A DNA stretch of 64,000 bases, from contig JAEWGG010000014.1 of NCBI GenBank assembly GCA_023388435.1, forward strand, positions 1-64,000, written 5' to 3'. This DNA comes from Bacillota bacterium. Lineage in GTDB: Bacteria; Bacillota; Clostridia; Saccharofermentanales; Fastidiosipilaceae. Made by a program: the position numbers and the translations under genes. Below are positions 15,979-24,037 of this stretch, piece by piece; the first letter of the stretch is position 1, and every line of letters starts with the position of its first letter. The notes below the pieces were generated by a model. The model made no database searches, was not told where the DNA came from, and worked only from the letters and a program-made list of their open reading frames with translations.

Positions 15979-16323
15979 ATGGCAAAAGTACATGTTAAAG
16001 TGAACGACACCGTGTATGTGCGCTGTGGCAAGGACCGCGGACACATCGGCAAGGTCCTGCGCGTGATCCCCAGCAAGCACCAGGTCATCGTCGAGGGCGC
16101 CAACATGGTGACCAAGCACCAGAAGCCCCGTCGCGCCAATGAGCCCGGCGGACTGGTGAACCAGGAGAACCCAATCTCCGCCTCGAACGTCATGCTGGTT
16201 GCGGAGTCCTGCAAGCGCCCGACAAAAATCGGCTACAAGACGCTGGAGAACGGGACGAAGATCCGCTTTGCCAAGGCCGACGGTGAGGAAATCTCCGCAG
16301 TCAAGAGCAAGCAGAAGAAGTGA
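15979..16323 (+). CDS. rplX: Large ribosomal subunit protein L24
   Basis: L24 (uL24, 114 residues), an assembly initiator of the 50S subunit with an N-terminal KOW motif (YVRCGKDRGHIGKVLRVIP). The GANMVTKHQKP block is present. Start after AAGGAGAG. Its stop is eight bases before the rplE start. Confidence 0.97.
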   Translation: MAKVHVKVNDTVYVRCGKDRGHIGKVLRVIPSKHQVIVEGANMVTKHQKPRRANEPGGLVNQENPISASNVMLVAESCKRPTKIGYKTLENGTKIRFAKADGEEISAVKSKQKK

Positions 16324-16331
16324 GGAGAACT

Positions 16332-16871
16332 ATGCCCAGACTTAAAGATGTGTATAAGAATGAAATTGCTCCTCAACTCAAGGAGAAGTTTAACTACAGC
16401 TCCGTGATGGAGATCCCCAAGCTCGAGAAGATCGTGCTGAACATGGGTGTCAGCGATGCCCGCGAGAACAGCAAGGCCGTTGAGAATGCGGCCCGCGACC
16501 TCGGGATCATCACCGGCCAGAAGGCCGTCATCACGAAGGCCAAGAAGTCCATCGCGAACTTCAAGCTCCGTGAGGGCATGAGCATCGGCTGCAAGGTGAC
16601 CCTGCGCGGCGACAAGATGTACGAGTTCCTGGACCGTTTCATCAACCTGGCCGTGCCCCGTGTGCGCGACTTCCGCGGCCTGTCCCGCAACTCCTTTGAC
16701 GGCCGTGGCAACTATGCGGTCGGCATGCGCGAGCAGCTCATCTTCCCTGAGATCGATTACGATAAGATTGACAAGATTCGCGGTATGGACATCATTTTCG
16801 TCACCACGGCGAAAACGGACGAAGAGGGCAGGGAACTGCTGGCCCGCTTCGGCATGCCCTTTGCGAAGTAA
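16332..16871 (+). CDS. rplE: Large ribosomal subunit protein L5
   Basis: L5 (uL5, 179 residues) binds 5S rRNA and contacts the P-site tRNA. ATG 16332 fits the normal family start MPRLKDVYKNEIAPQLKEKF and has GAGGAG upstream; an ATG at 16320 overlapping the rplX stop would add four atypical residues. VPRVRDFRGLSRNSFDGRG and the closing LLARFGMPF are conserved. Confidence 0.97.
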   Translation: MPRLKDVYKNEIAPQLKEKFNYSSVMEIPKLEKIVLNMGVSDARENSKAVENAARDLGIITGQKAVITKAKKSIANFKLREGMSIGCKVTLRGDKMYEFLDRFINLAVPRVRDFRGLSRNSFDGRGNYAVGMREQLIFPEIDYDKIDKIRGMDIIFVTTAKTDEEGRELLARFGMPFAK

Positions 16872-16884
16872 GGAGAAGAGCGAT

Positions 16885-17070
16885 ATGGCAAAAAAATCCA
16901 TGATTCTTAAGGCCCAGCGTCCGGCGAAGTTCAGCACCCGTCAGGTGAATCGCTGCAAGCTCTGCGGACGTCCCCACGCCTATATGCGCAAGTACGGCAT
17001 CTGCCGTCTCTGCTTCCGTAAGCTGGCCTACGAGGGCCAGATCCCGGGCGTCAAGAAGGCCAGCTGGTAA
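16885..17070 (+). CDS. rpsZ: Small ribosomal subunit protein S14, zinc-binding type
   Basis: The short, zinc-binding form of S14 (uS14, 61 residues). Cys24, Cys27, Cys40 and Cys43 form the CxxC...CxxC zinc knuckle (RCKLCGRPH, GICRLCFRK), and the end is PGVKKASW. This form is usual in Gram-positive bacteria; the long Cys-free form is not in the window. Start after AAGGAGAAG. Confidence 0.97.
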   Translation: MAKKSMILKAQRPAKFSTRQVNRCKLCGRPHAYMRKYGICRLCFRKLAYEGQIPGVKKASW

Positions 17071-17085
17071 GCAAGGAGGAATAGC

Positions 17086-17481
17086 ATGCAGATTACAGAT
17101 TCTATCGCCGATATGCTGACCCGCATCCGTAACGCCCAGGCTGCCGGACATAAGGAAGTCAGCATCCCCGCCTCGAAGATGAAGCGCTCCATCGCGGAGA
17201 TCCTGCTGGAGGAGGGCTACATCAAGGACTTCTCCTTCATTGAGGACGAGACCCAGGGCAGCCTGAAGATCACGCTGAAGTACGCCAACAAGCGTCCGGT
17301 GATCAGTGGCCTGAAGCGCATCTCCAAGCCCGGTCTGCGCATCTATGCGAATGCCAAGGATATGCCCCGTGTTTTGGGTGGCCTGGGCATTGCCATCGTC
17401 TCCACCAATAAGGGTGTGATGACGGATAAGAATGCCCGTCTCCAGAACGTCGGCGGCGAAGTGCTGGCCTACATCTGGTAA
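17086..17481 (+). CDS. rpsH: Small ribosomal subunit protein S8
   Basis: S8 (uS8, 131 residues) organises the central domain of 16S rRNA and, in E. coli, represses the spc operon. It starts MQITDSIADMLTRIRNAQ and ends GGEVLAYIW, with GLGIAIVSTNKGVMTD in between. Start after AAGGAGGAATAG. The 69 bases that follow hold a hairpin. Confidence 0.98.
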   Translation: MQITDSIADMLTRIRNAQAAGHKEVSIPASKMKRSIAEILLEEGYIKDFSFIEDETQGSLKITLKYANKRPVISGLKRISKPGLRIYANAKDMPRVLGGLGIAIVSTNKGVMTDKNARLQNVGGEVLAYIW

Positions 17482-17502
17482 GGAACTAACTCTGAAATGT
17501 GT

Positions 17503-17521
17503 CCCTCCCCAGTCGGGAGGG
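17503..17521 (+). other. Short hairpin in the rpsH-rplF gap
   Basis: CCCTCCC (17503-17509) and GGGAGGG (17515-17521) form a perfect 7-bp stem with loop CAGTC. No T-run follows, so it is not a standard terminator. It lies in the largest gap (69 bases) between rpsJ and secY. Confidence 0.55.
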
Positions 17522-17550
17522 GCGCGGAATCTTAAGAGCAGGAGGACAGT

Positions 17551-18096
17551 ATGTCTCGAATTGGTAGAAAACCGATCCGCATCCCCAGTGGGATTTCGGT
17601 TGAGGTTAAGGACAGCGTCGTGACCGTCAGCAAGGGCGGTGAGAAGCTCCAGCAGGAGATCGATCCCCGCTTCACCATCCGCCAGGAGGGTGAGGAGCTG
17701 CTGCTTGAACGCCCCAATGACAACAAGGACAGCCGCGCATTGCACGGTCTGTACCGCTCGCTGATCAACAACATGGTGGAGGGCCTGGACAAGGGCTTCT
17801 CCAAGAACCTGGAGATCACGGGTGTCGGTTTCCGTGCCGCCAAGCAGGGGAACAAGCTGGTCATGAACCTCGGCTACTCCCACCCCGTTGAGATGGAGGA
17901 GCCCAAGGGCATCACCATTGACGTGCCGGCCCCGACGAAGATTACGGTCAAGGGTGCGGACAAGCAGCTGGTTGGCGAAGTCGCCGCCAAGATTCGCTCC
18001 AAGCGCGTCCCCGACGTTTATAAGAACAAGGGTATCCGTTATGAGGGCGAGGTCCTTCGCAAGAAGGAAGGTAAGACCGGCGCCAAGGCTAAGTAA
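17551..18096 (+). CDS. rplF: Large ribosomal subunit protein L6
   Basis: L6 (uL6, 181 residues) lies near the sarcin-ricin loop and the factor-binding site. It starts MSRIGRKPIRIPSGI and has GVGFRAAKQGNKLVMNLGYS and KNKGIRYEGEVLRKKEGK. Normal length. Start after GCAGGAGGACAG. Confidence 0.98.
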   Translation: MSRIGRKPIRIPSGISVEVKDSVVTVSKGGEKLQQEIDPRFTIRQEGEELLLERPNDNKDSRALHGLYRSLINNMVEGLDKGFSKNLEITGVGFRAAKQGNKLVMNLGYSHPVEMEEPKGITIDVPAPTKITVKGADKQLVGEVAAKIRSKRVPDVYKNKGIRYEGEVLRKKEGKTGAKAK

Positions 18097-18110
18097 GGGG
18101 AGGCTAGCAT

Positions 18111-18479
18111 ATGATTAATCGTATCAACAGAAATGAGATTCGCCTCCGCAAGCATGCGCGTGTGCGTAAGAAAATTAGCGGGACCAGCAGCAAGCCCAGA
18201 CTCTGTGTCTTCCGCAGCCTGAAGAATATTTCGGCTCAGATCATCGACGATGTCGAGGGCCGCACCCTCGTCTCCGCGACCAGCCTGGAAGAGGCTGTGA
18301 AGTCTGAGCAGAGCTACGGCGGCAATGTCGAAGCGGCCAAGGCCGTCGGCACACTGCTCGCGAAGCGGGCTCTGGAGCAGAATATCGACACCGTGGTCTT
18401 TGACCGCAGCGGATACATCTATCAGGGGCGCGTGGCGGCCCTGGCGGATGCGGCGCGCGAAGCCGGACTGAAGTTCTAA
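18111..18479 (+). CDS. rplR: Large ribosomal subunit protein L18
   Basis: L18 (uL18, 122 residues) brings 5S rRNA to the 50S subunit with L5. RHARVRKKISGTSSKPRL-like N-terminal and VVFDRSGYIYQGRVAALAD C-terminal blocks identify it. Start after AAGGGGAGG. Confidence 0.98.
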   Translation: MINRINRNEIRLRKHARVRKKISGTSSKPRLCVFRSLKNISAQIIDDVEGRTLVSATSLEEAVKSEQSYGGNVEAAKAVGTLLAKRALEQNIDTVVFDRSGYIYQGRVAALADAAREAGLKF

Positions 18480-18491
18480 GCGGAGGGTAGC

Positions 18492-18986
18492 ATGGCAATT
18501 GAGCAGAACAATAACGAATTCCAGGAGCGCGTGATCAATATCGGCCGCGTCTCCAAGACCGTCAAGGGCGGCCGCAATTTCCGCTTTGTCGCTCTGGTCG
18601 TCGTCGGTGACGGCAAGGGCCGTGTCGGTAAGGGCACGGGCAAGGCTGCGGAAATTCCCGATGCCATCCGCAAGGGCGTGGACGATGCGAAGAAGAACCT
18701 CTTCAGCATCCCCATCGTCAACACCTCGATCCCGCATGAGGTCTTCGGTGTCTACGGCGGTGCCAAGGTGCTCCTGAAGCCCGCTAAGCCCGGTACGGGC
18801 GTCATCGCTGGCGGTACCGTGCGCGCGGTCTGCGAGCTGGCTGGCATCAGCAACATCTACACGAAGTCCCTAGGTTCCAAGAATCAGAACAACGTGGCCA
18901 ACGCCACGGTTGAGGGTCTGAAGGCGCTGAAGTCTCTGGAAGAGGTTGCCCGCCTGCGTGGCAAGAAGCCCGAAGAGATTATGTGA
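18492..18986 (+). CDS. rpsE: Small ribosomal subunit protein S5
   Basis: S5 (uS5, 164 residues), part of the mRNA entry channel and important for accuracy. It has NFRFVALVVVGDGKGRVG, GTGKAAEIPDAIRKG and IPHEVFGVYGGAKVLLKPA. Normal length. Start after CGGAGGG. Confidence 0.98.
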   Translation: MAIEQNNNEFQERVINIGRVSKTVKGGRNFRFVALVVVGDGKGRVGKGTGKAAEIPDAIRKGVDDAKKNLFSIPIVNTSIPHEVFGVYGGAKVLLKPAKPGTGVIAGGTVRAVCELAGISNIYTKSLGSKNQNNVANATVEGLKALKSLEEVARLRGKKPEEIM

Positions 18987-18997
18987 GGAGGCGCCAG

Positions 18998-19183
18998 ATG
19001 GCTAAACTACTGATTACTTTGGTAAAGAGCACGAACAAGGCCAGTGAGAAGCAGCAGCGTGTGGTCCAGGCCTTGGGTCTGCGGAAGATCGGCCAGTCCG
19101 TCCTGCACCAGGACAACGCGGCCATCCGCGGGATGGTCAAGGCGGTCCCGCATCTCCTGCAGATGGATGAGGTTGAGGAGTAG
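18998..19183 (+). CDS. rpmD: Large ribosomal subunit protein L30
   Basis: L30 (uL30, 61 residues). ATG 18998 follows GAGGAGGCGCC and gives MAKLLITLVKSTNKASEKQ; an earlier in-frame start would read through the Shine-Dalgarno sequence. It contains QALGLRKIGQSVLHQDN and the typical closing IRGMVKAVPHLL. Confidence 0.96.
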   Translation: MAKLLITLVKSTNKASEKQQRVVQALGLRKIGQSVLHQDNAAIRGMVKAVPHLLQMDEVEE

Positions 19184-19191
19184 GAGGCAGC

Positions 19192-19644
19192 ATGAAACTG
19201 AATACACTGACGAAGGTTCCTGGCAGCTCTCGGGAAGCCTACCGCAAGGGCCGTGGCCCGGGCTCCGGTAACGGCAAGACGGCCGGCCGTGGCCACAAGG
19301 GCCAGAAGGCCAGATCCGGCGGCGGCGTGCGCCCTGGCTTTGAGGGCGGCCAGATGCCGCTCTTCAGAAGACTGCCGAAGCGCGGCTTCAACAACAGCCG
19401 CTTTGCCACGAAGTATGTGGTGCTGAATGTCAAGCTTCTGAACGCTTTCGAAAATGGCGAGACGGTCACCCTGGACAGCATCCAGGAGAAGGGCCTGCTG
19501 ACCATTTCGAACAAGGCCAATGACGGACTGAAGATCATTGGTAAGGGCCCCATCGAGAAGAGCCTCACCGTCCAGGCCGTGAAGTATACGGCGGCCGCTA
19601 AAGCTGCCATTGAGAAGGCTGGTGGCAAGGCCGAGGAGGTCTGA
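19192..19644 (+). CDS. rplO: Large ribosomal subunit protein L15
   Basis: L15 (uL15, 150 residues), a late assembly protein of the 50S subunit. The Gly-rich N-terminal arm GRGPGSGNGKTAGRGHKGQ and GFEGGQMPLFRRLPKRGF are typical. Start after AGGAGG. It is followed immediately by secY, as in nearly all bacteria. Confidence 0.98.
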   Translation: MKLNTLTKVPGSSREAYRKGRGPGSGNGKTAGRGHKGQKARSGGGVRPGFEGGQMPLFRRLPKRGFNNSRFATKYVVLNVKLLNAFENGETVTLDSIQEKGLLTISNKANDGLKIIGKGPIEKSLTVQAVKYTAAAKAAIEKAGGKAEEV

Positions 19645-19645
19645 C

Positions 19646-20944
19646 ATGGGCAATATGTTGGAGACCTTTCGCAATGCCTTCCGACTTCCGGATCTCCGCA
19701 AGCGTTTGCTCTTTACGGTCTTCATGGTCATCCTGTTCCGGATCGGGGGGAATATCCCCGTTCCGGGCATCGATCGCCATGCGTTCACGGACCTGATCAA
19801 TCGTTTCGACCAGTTGGGCACCCTGATGGACATCATGTCCGGTGGTGCTCTGATGGCCGTTTCGATTTTTGCTATGGGTATCACGCCCTACATCAACTCC
19901 TCGATCATCATCCAGCTCCTGACCGTGGCGATCCCCGCTCTGGAGCGGCTCTCACGCGAGGGGGAGACGGGGCGTAAGAAGATCCAGCAGATCGTCCGTG
20001 TCGTGACCGTCGTCCTGGCCCTGATTCAGGCCACGGCTTTCTGGTATGCGACCCGCACGGCGGCCCAGACGGCCCTGCCGACCTGGTTGAGCGCCCTGGT
20101 GGTCATCGGCAGCTTCACGGCGGGCACAGCCGTGATCATGTGGATTGGCGAGCTGATCAATGCCAAGGGCATCGGTAACGGCATCTCGATTATCATCTTT
20201 GCCGGTATTATCTCTCGTATTCCGAAGATGATTACGGGCCTGGGACAGCTGATCCACTTCTGGTCGGAACTGCACAACTTCCTTGTGGCCATCATCTTCG
20301 CCGTCCTCTGCGTCCTGCTGATTGTGCTGGGCATCCTCTTCGTGCTGTACATTCAGCTCTCGGAGCGTCGCATTCGCGTCCAGTACTCGCAGCGTGTGGT
20401 GGGAAATAAGCGCTACGGTGGGCAGAAGTCCTATCTGCCAATTAAGGTGAATCAGTCCGGTGTTATCCCTGTCATTTTCGCCATCTCTCTGATGCAGATT
20501 CCGAGCCTGCTGGTCAGCTATTTCTGGCCGCACAGTGAGAGCGCCATTGTCCGCTTCTTCATGAATTTTGGTCGCAATCCCCTCTATTACATCCTTGAGG
20601 GTCTGCTGATCATCGGTTTCACCTTCTTCTACTCGATGATTCAGTTCAATCCGGTGGAAGTGGCGAACAACATGCAGAAAAATGGCGGCTTTATCGCCGG
20701 TCACCGCCCGGGTATGCCGACGGCCCGCTATCTGGGTCGCGTCAGCCGGCGCCTCTGCTGGTTTGACGGCCTCTTCCTGGCCGTGATCACCCTCCTGCCG
20801 ATGATCATCGGTACGGCGACGGGTACCTCCGGCCTCTGGTTCGGTGGTACGGCGATCATCATTATCGTCGGTGTCTGTCTGGATCTGGCGAACCAGCTGG
20901 AATCCCAGATGATGATGCGGCATTACCGCGGTTTCCTGGACTGA
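19646..20944 (+). CDS. secY: Protein translocase subunit SecY
   Basis: SecY (432 residues) forms the membrane channel through which the Sec pathway exports and inserts proteins. ATG 19646 follows GAGGAGG and gives MGNMLETFRNAFRLPDLRKR; an upstream in-frame start lies inside rplO. Ten hydrophobic segments can be traced, with the plug region IMSGGALMAVSIFAMGITPY, the C4-C5 cytosolic loops, and the end QLESQMMMRHYRGFL. Length is normal. Confidence 0.98.
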   Translation: MGNMLETFRNAFRLPDLRKRLLFTVFMVILFRIGGNIPVPGIDRHAFTDLINRFDQLGTLMDIMSGGALMAVSIFAMGITPYINSSIIIQLLTVAIPALERLSREGETGRKKIQQIVRVVTVVLALIQATAFWYATRTAAQTALPTWLSALVVIGSFTAGTAVIMWIGELINAKGIGNGISIIIFAGIISRIPKMITGLGQLIHFWSELHNFLVAIIFAVLCVLLIVLGILFVLYIQLSERRIRVQYSQRVVGNKRYGGQKSYLPIKVNQSGVIPVIFAISLMQIPSLLVSYFWPHSESAIVRFFMNFGRNPLYYILEGLLIIGFTFFYSMIQFNPVEVANNMQKNGGFIAGHRPGMPTARYLGRVSRRLCWFDGLFLAVITLLPMIIGTATGTSGLWFGGTAIIIIVGVCLDLANQLESQMMMRHYRGFLD

Positions 20945-20956
20945 GGTCCAGATTAG

Positions 20957-21020
20957 CCCTTCCAATTTAATGCTGGGAGGGGAGCTGGAGGCGCAACAGG
21001 CCTGATGGGACTGTTGCGCC
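20957..21020 (+). other. Pair of hairpins in the secY-adk gap
   Basis: CCCTTCC pairs with GGGAGGG (20957-20981). A second, perfect 10-bp stem GGCGCAACAG / CTGTTGCGCC (20990-21020) has an 11-base loop. Neither has a T-run. They may attenuate or protect the transcript between the ribosomal genes and adk. Confidence 0.55.
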
Positions 21021-21044
21021 CCCAAGCGTTTATGGAGCGAGAAG

Positions 21045-21707
21045 ATGCACACGATAATTATCGGCCCTCCGGGGGCCGGAAAGGGCACGCTGGCCGGCTA
21101 CCTCTGTGATCGGTTGGGTATGGAGCATCTGTCTACGGGAGCCATGTTCCGCCATGAGATACAGATGGGGACGGAACTGGGCCGCCTGGCTGAGACCTAT
21201 ATCAGCCGTGGGGAACTCGTCCCGGACGAGGTGACGGACGGCATGGTCCGCCACCTGCTCCAGGAGAAGAATGACCAGTCCTATCTTCTGGATGGCTATC
21301 CGCGGACGGCGGCCCAGGCCCAGACACTGGACCGCATTCTGGCGGAGCTGGGCTCAGAGCTGGACCTGGCGGTGCAGATCAGAGTTCCAGATCAGCAGAT
21401 CGTGAAGCGCCTGGCTGGGCGCCGGGTCTGCCCCAACTGTGGGGCGGGCTACCATGTGGACGCCTTTCCCCCACAGGTGGAGGGGATCTGCGACCGCTGC
21501 GGCACTGCGGTGGAGCAGCGCGGCGATGACCGTGAAGAGACGGTTCGTGAACGCCTGCGTATTTACCACGAGCGCACGGAGCAGCTGATCCGTGACTACC
21601 AGGAGCGGGGGCTCCTGCTGGTCGTGGACAACAGCGGCAGTTTGGAGGACAGCCAGCGGCAGATAGATGCCTATTTTCAGAATGGAGCGCTGCGTGATTC
21701 AGATTAA
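21045..21707 (+). CDS. adk: Adenylate kinase, zinc-lid type
   Basis: Adenylate kinase (220 residues) interconverts ATP + AMP and 2 ADP in the cytoplasm. The P-loop GPPGAGKGT (8-16), the AMP-binding HLSTGAMFR and LLDGYPRT motifs and a lid with Cys129, Cys132, Cys149 and Cys152 (a structural zinc site common in Gram-positives) are visible. Start follows GAGCGAGAAG. Its end overlaps map, and the order secY-adk-map-infA is the classic one. Confidence 0.97.
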   Translation: MHTIIIGPPGAGKGTLAGYLCDRLGMEHLSTGAMFRHEIQMGTELGRLAETYISRGELVPDEVTDGMVRHLLQEKNDQSYLLDGYPRTAAQAQTLDRILAELGSELDLAVQIRVPDQQIVKRLAGRRVCPNCGAGYHVDAFPPQVEGICDRCGTAVEQRGDDREETVRERLRIYHERTEQLIRDYQERGLLLVVDNSGSLEDSQRQIDAYFQNGALRDSD

Positions 21708-22449
21708 GAGCAAGCAGGAGATCCAGGCCATGCGCCGGGCCGGCCTCATTGTGGCCGAGCTCTTTGAGAAGCTCCGGGACTACATCCGTCCGGGCATCAG
21801 CACGGGGGACATCGACAGCTTCTGCCAGCGCCATATCGAGGGGGCGGGGGCCATCTGTGCCTTCCATAATTATGGGGAGCCCCCCTTCCCAGGGCACGTC
21901 TGCGTGTCGGTGGAGGATGAGGTGGTGCACGGCATCGGTCGCCCCGGGCGCATCTTGCGCGAAGGGGAGATCGTCAGCGTCGATGTGGGCGCCCTCCTGG
22001 ATGGCTGGTACTCCGACGCCTGTCGCAGCTATGCTGTCGGCCAGATTTCGGCCGAGAAGCAGGCGCTGATGGACTGCTGCGAGCGGGCTTTCTGGAAAGG
22101 CTTCGAGCAGTGCCGGGAGGGACTGCGCCTGGGGGATGCCCAGTGGGCCGTGCAGCGTGAGATTGAGGCCTGTTCCTATGGCATTGTCCGTGAACTGACT
22201 GGCCACGGCCTGGGGCGGGGCCTGCATGAAGACCCCTCCATCCCCAATTATGGCCGGGCTGGGCACGGCCCCCGTTTGAAAGTAGGCATGGTGCTCTGTA
22301 TCGAGCCGATGATCACGCTGGGAGATGAGGCCATCTACGTGGCCGATGACGACTGGACCATCCTGACTCAGGATGGCAGCGTGGCCGCCCACTACGAAAA
22401 TACGATCGCCATTACAGAAGATGGGCCCATCAGCCTGACTTCACTCTGA
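21694..22449 (+). CDS. map: Methionine aminopeptidase, type I
   Basis: Removes the initiator methionine from nascent proteins (251 residues from GTG 21694). That start is preferred because TGGAG lies six bases upstream and the product begins M-IQIKSKQEIQAMRRAG, matching the family; ATGs at 21667 and 21682 lack a ribosome site. Metal ligands are visible in VSVDVGALLDGWYSDAC (two Asp), the His of GHGLGRGLHEDP, CIEPMI and HYENTIAIT (two Glu). It overlaps adk by 14 bases. Confidence 0.95.
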   Translation: MIQIKSKQEIQAMRRAGLIVAELFEKLRDYIRPGISTGDIDSFCQRHIEGAGAICAFHNYGEPPFPGHVCVSVEDEVVHGIGRPGRILREGEIVSVDVGALLDGWYSDACRSYAVGQISAEKQALMDCCERAFWKGFEQCREGLRLGDAQWAVQREIEACSYGIVRELTGHGLGRGLHEDPSIPNYGRAGHGPRLKVGMVLCIEPMITLGDEAIYVADDDWTILTQDGSVAAHYENTIAITEDGPISLTSL

Positions 22450-22495
22450 AGTGTACAAGGCCCTGACCGTGGGGCACGAAATAAGAGGAGGCTAT

Positions 22496-22714
22496 ATGTC
22501 CAAAGAAGACGTGATTGAGGTGGAGGGGATTGTCGCCGACGCCCTGCCCAACGCCATGTTCAAGGTGAAGCTGGAAAACGGCCACGAGATCCTGGCCCAC
22601 ATCTCCGGCAAGCTGCGCCAGAACTACATCAAGATCCTGCCCGGCGACCGGGTGACCATGGAGCTCTCACCCTACGATCTGAGCCGTGGCCGCATCACCT
22701 GGCGCGCGAAATAA
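22496..22714 (+). CDS. infA: Translation initiation factor IF-1
   Basis: IF-1 (72 residues) binds the 30S A site during initiation. ATG 22496 follows AAGAGGAGG and gives MSKEDVIEVEGIVADALPNA; the OB-fold core MFKVKLENGHEILAHISGK and the end SPYDLSRGRITWR are canonical. Normal length. Confidence 0.98.
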   Translation: MSKEDVIEVEGIVADALPNAMFKVKLENGHEILAHISGKLRQNYIKILPGDRVTMELSPYDLSRGRITWRAK

Positions 22715-22721
22715 GGCGCAG

Positions 22722-22760
22722 AGGGGCGCAAGGGCAGTTCCTGTTCGCTGCGCCCCTTTC
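22722..22760 (+). terminator. Possible terminator or attenuator after infA
   Basis: AGGGGCGCA (22722-22730) and TGCGCCCCT (22749-22757) form a perfect 9-bp stem with an 18-base loop and a short T tract. The loop is long and the T-run weak, so termination may be partial. Confidence 0.45.
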
Positions 22761-22893
22761 CCAGCACTGCCGTCCCCCTGGGACTGAGCTCGTGCTGCTG
22801 GCAAAAATCGCCATTCTGACAGAATCGCCAAAAGCGTTAGAGTCAATTTCGGAATTTTCGTCAAAGAAAATTCGGAGGGCTTGACGTTTGCGC

Positions 22894-22921
22894 TTGAAAG
22901 TGCTTGCGGTTCTGCTAAAAT
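22894..22921 (+). promoter_or_regulatory. Probable promoter for the rpmJ-rplQ segment
   Basis: TTGAAA (22894-22899), a 16-base spacer and TAAAAT (22916-22921) lie 44 bases before rpmJ, after the infA hairpin. A second -35-like TTGACG is at 22881-22886. It would let rpmJ-rpsM-rpsK-rpoA-rplQ be transcribed independently. Confidence 0.55.
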
Positions 22922-22964
22922 ACGTAAGCGTATGTCCAAATAGGGATAGTTAGGAGGAACGAAC

Positions 22965-23078
22965 ATGAAGGTGAGACCCTCAGTTAAGCCCATGTGCGAG
23001 AAGTGCAAGGTGATCAAGCGTAAGGGCAAGGTCATGGTGATCTGCTCCGACCCGAAGCACAAACAGCGCCAGGGCTGA
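22965..23078 (+). CDS. rpmJ: Large ribosomal subunit protein L36, zinc-binding type
   Basis: L36 (bL36, 37 residues). It reads MKVRPSVKPMCEKCKVIKRK and continues GKVMVICSDPKHKQRQG, with Cys11, Cys14, Cys27 and His32 forming the zinc site of the C+ form. ATG follows TAGGAGGAACGA. It lies in its usual place between infA and rpsM. Confidence 0.97.
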   Translation: MKVRPSVKPMCEKCKVIKRKGKVMVICSDPKHKQRQG

Positions 23079-23175
23079 TCCCGGAGCCCGCGCCGCAGAC
23101 GTGGGAGTGTGGCAGTATTGGCCTAAATCCGCGTTTGAAATAGATGATGAAGTATGAGATTTGGAGGAGAATTGA

Positions 23176-23544
23176 ATGGCACGTATTTCTGGTGTCGATC
23201 TGCCAAATGAGAAGCGCGTTGAGATCGCTCTGACCTATATTTTTGGTATTGGCAGAACCCTGTCTAATGAAATTCTGAAAAAGTGTGCGATCAATCCGGA
23301 CACGCGGATGAAGGACCTGACCGATGATGAGATCGCGAAGATCCGTGACGTCATTGAAAACGACTATAAGGTTGAGGGTGACCTGCGCCGTGAGACTGCC
23401 CTGAACATCAAGCGTCTGATCGAGATCGGCTGCTACCGTGGCCGCCGCCACCGCAGCGGCCTCCCCGTGCGCGGCCAGCGGACGAAGACCAACGCCCGTA
23501 CCCGCAAGGGCCCGAAGCGCACGATGGCGAATAAGAAGAAGTAA
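23176..23544 (+). CDS. rpsM: Small ribosomal subunit protein S13
   Basis: S13 (uS13, 122 residues) contacts the P-site tRNA and forms the head-to-50S bridge. It starts MARISGVDLPNEKRVEIALT and ends in the basic tail RGQRTKTNARTRKGPKR. Normal length. Start after TTGGAGGAGAA. Confidence 0.98.
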   Translation: MARISGVDLPNEKRVEIALTYIFGIGRTLSNEILKKCAINPDTRMKDLTDDEIAKIRDVIENDYKVEGDLRRETALNIKRLIEIGCYRGRRHRSGLPVRGQRTKTNARTRKGPKRTMANKKK

Positions 23545-23559
23545 TAGAGGAGGTCAGAC

Positions 23560-23964
23560 ATGGCTAAGGCAAACGGCAAGCGTCAGACTGCCAGACCGAG
23601 AAGAAGAGACCGGAAGAATGTTGAGAAGGGCCAGGCCCACATCCATTCCTCCTTCAATAATACGATTGTGACAATTACTGACCCCATGGGTAATGCCATT
23701 TCCTGGGCGTCCTCCGGCGCCATGGGCATGCGCGGTTCCCGTAAGGGGACGCCCTTCGCGGCCCAGATGGCCGCCGAGACCGCTGCGAAGACGGCCTATG
23801 AGCACGGTATGCGCTTCGTGGAAGTCTTTGTCAAGGGCCCGGGTTCAGGCCGTGAGTCCGCCATTCGCGCCCTGGCTGCGAACGGGCTTGAGGTCACCTA
23901 CATTAAGGATGTTACGCCGATTCCTCACAACGGTTGCCGTCCCCCCAAGCGCCGCCGCGTCTAA
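23560..23964 (+). CDS. rpsK: Small ribosomal subunit protein S11
   Basis: S11 (uS11, 134 residues) of the 30S platform. AHIHSSFNNTIVTITDPMGN, GPGSGRESAIRAL and the final DVTPIPHNGCRPPKRRRV are diagnostic. Start after AGAGGAGG. In many Clostridia rpsD follows; here rpoA follows instead. Confidence 0.98.
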   Translation: MAKANGKRQTARPRRRDRKNVEKGQAHIHSSFNNTIVTITDPMGNAISWASSGAMGMRGSRKGTPFAAQMAAETAAKTAYEHGMRFVEVFVKGPGSGRESAIRALAANGLEVTYIKDVTPIPHNGCRPPKRRRV

Positions 23965-24037
23965 TACGCGGAAGCGGCAGCAAGTGGCCGCTGGAAGCTG
24001 CTATAGGGGAATGGAAATCGTCTTGTAGGAGGTAAAG

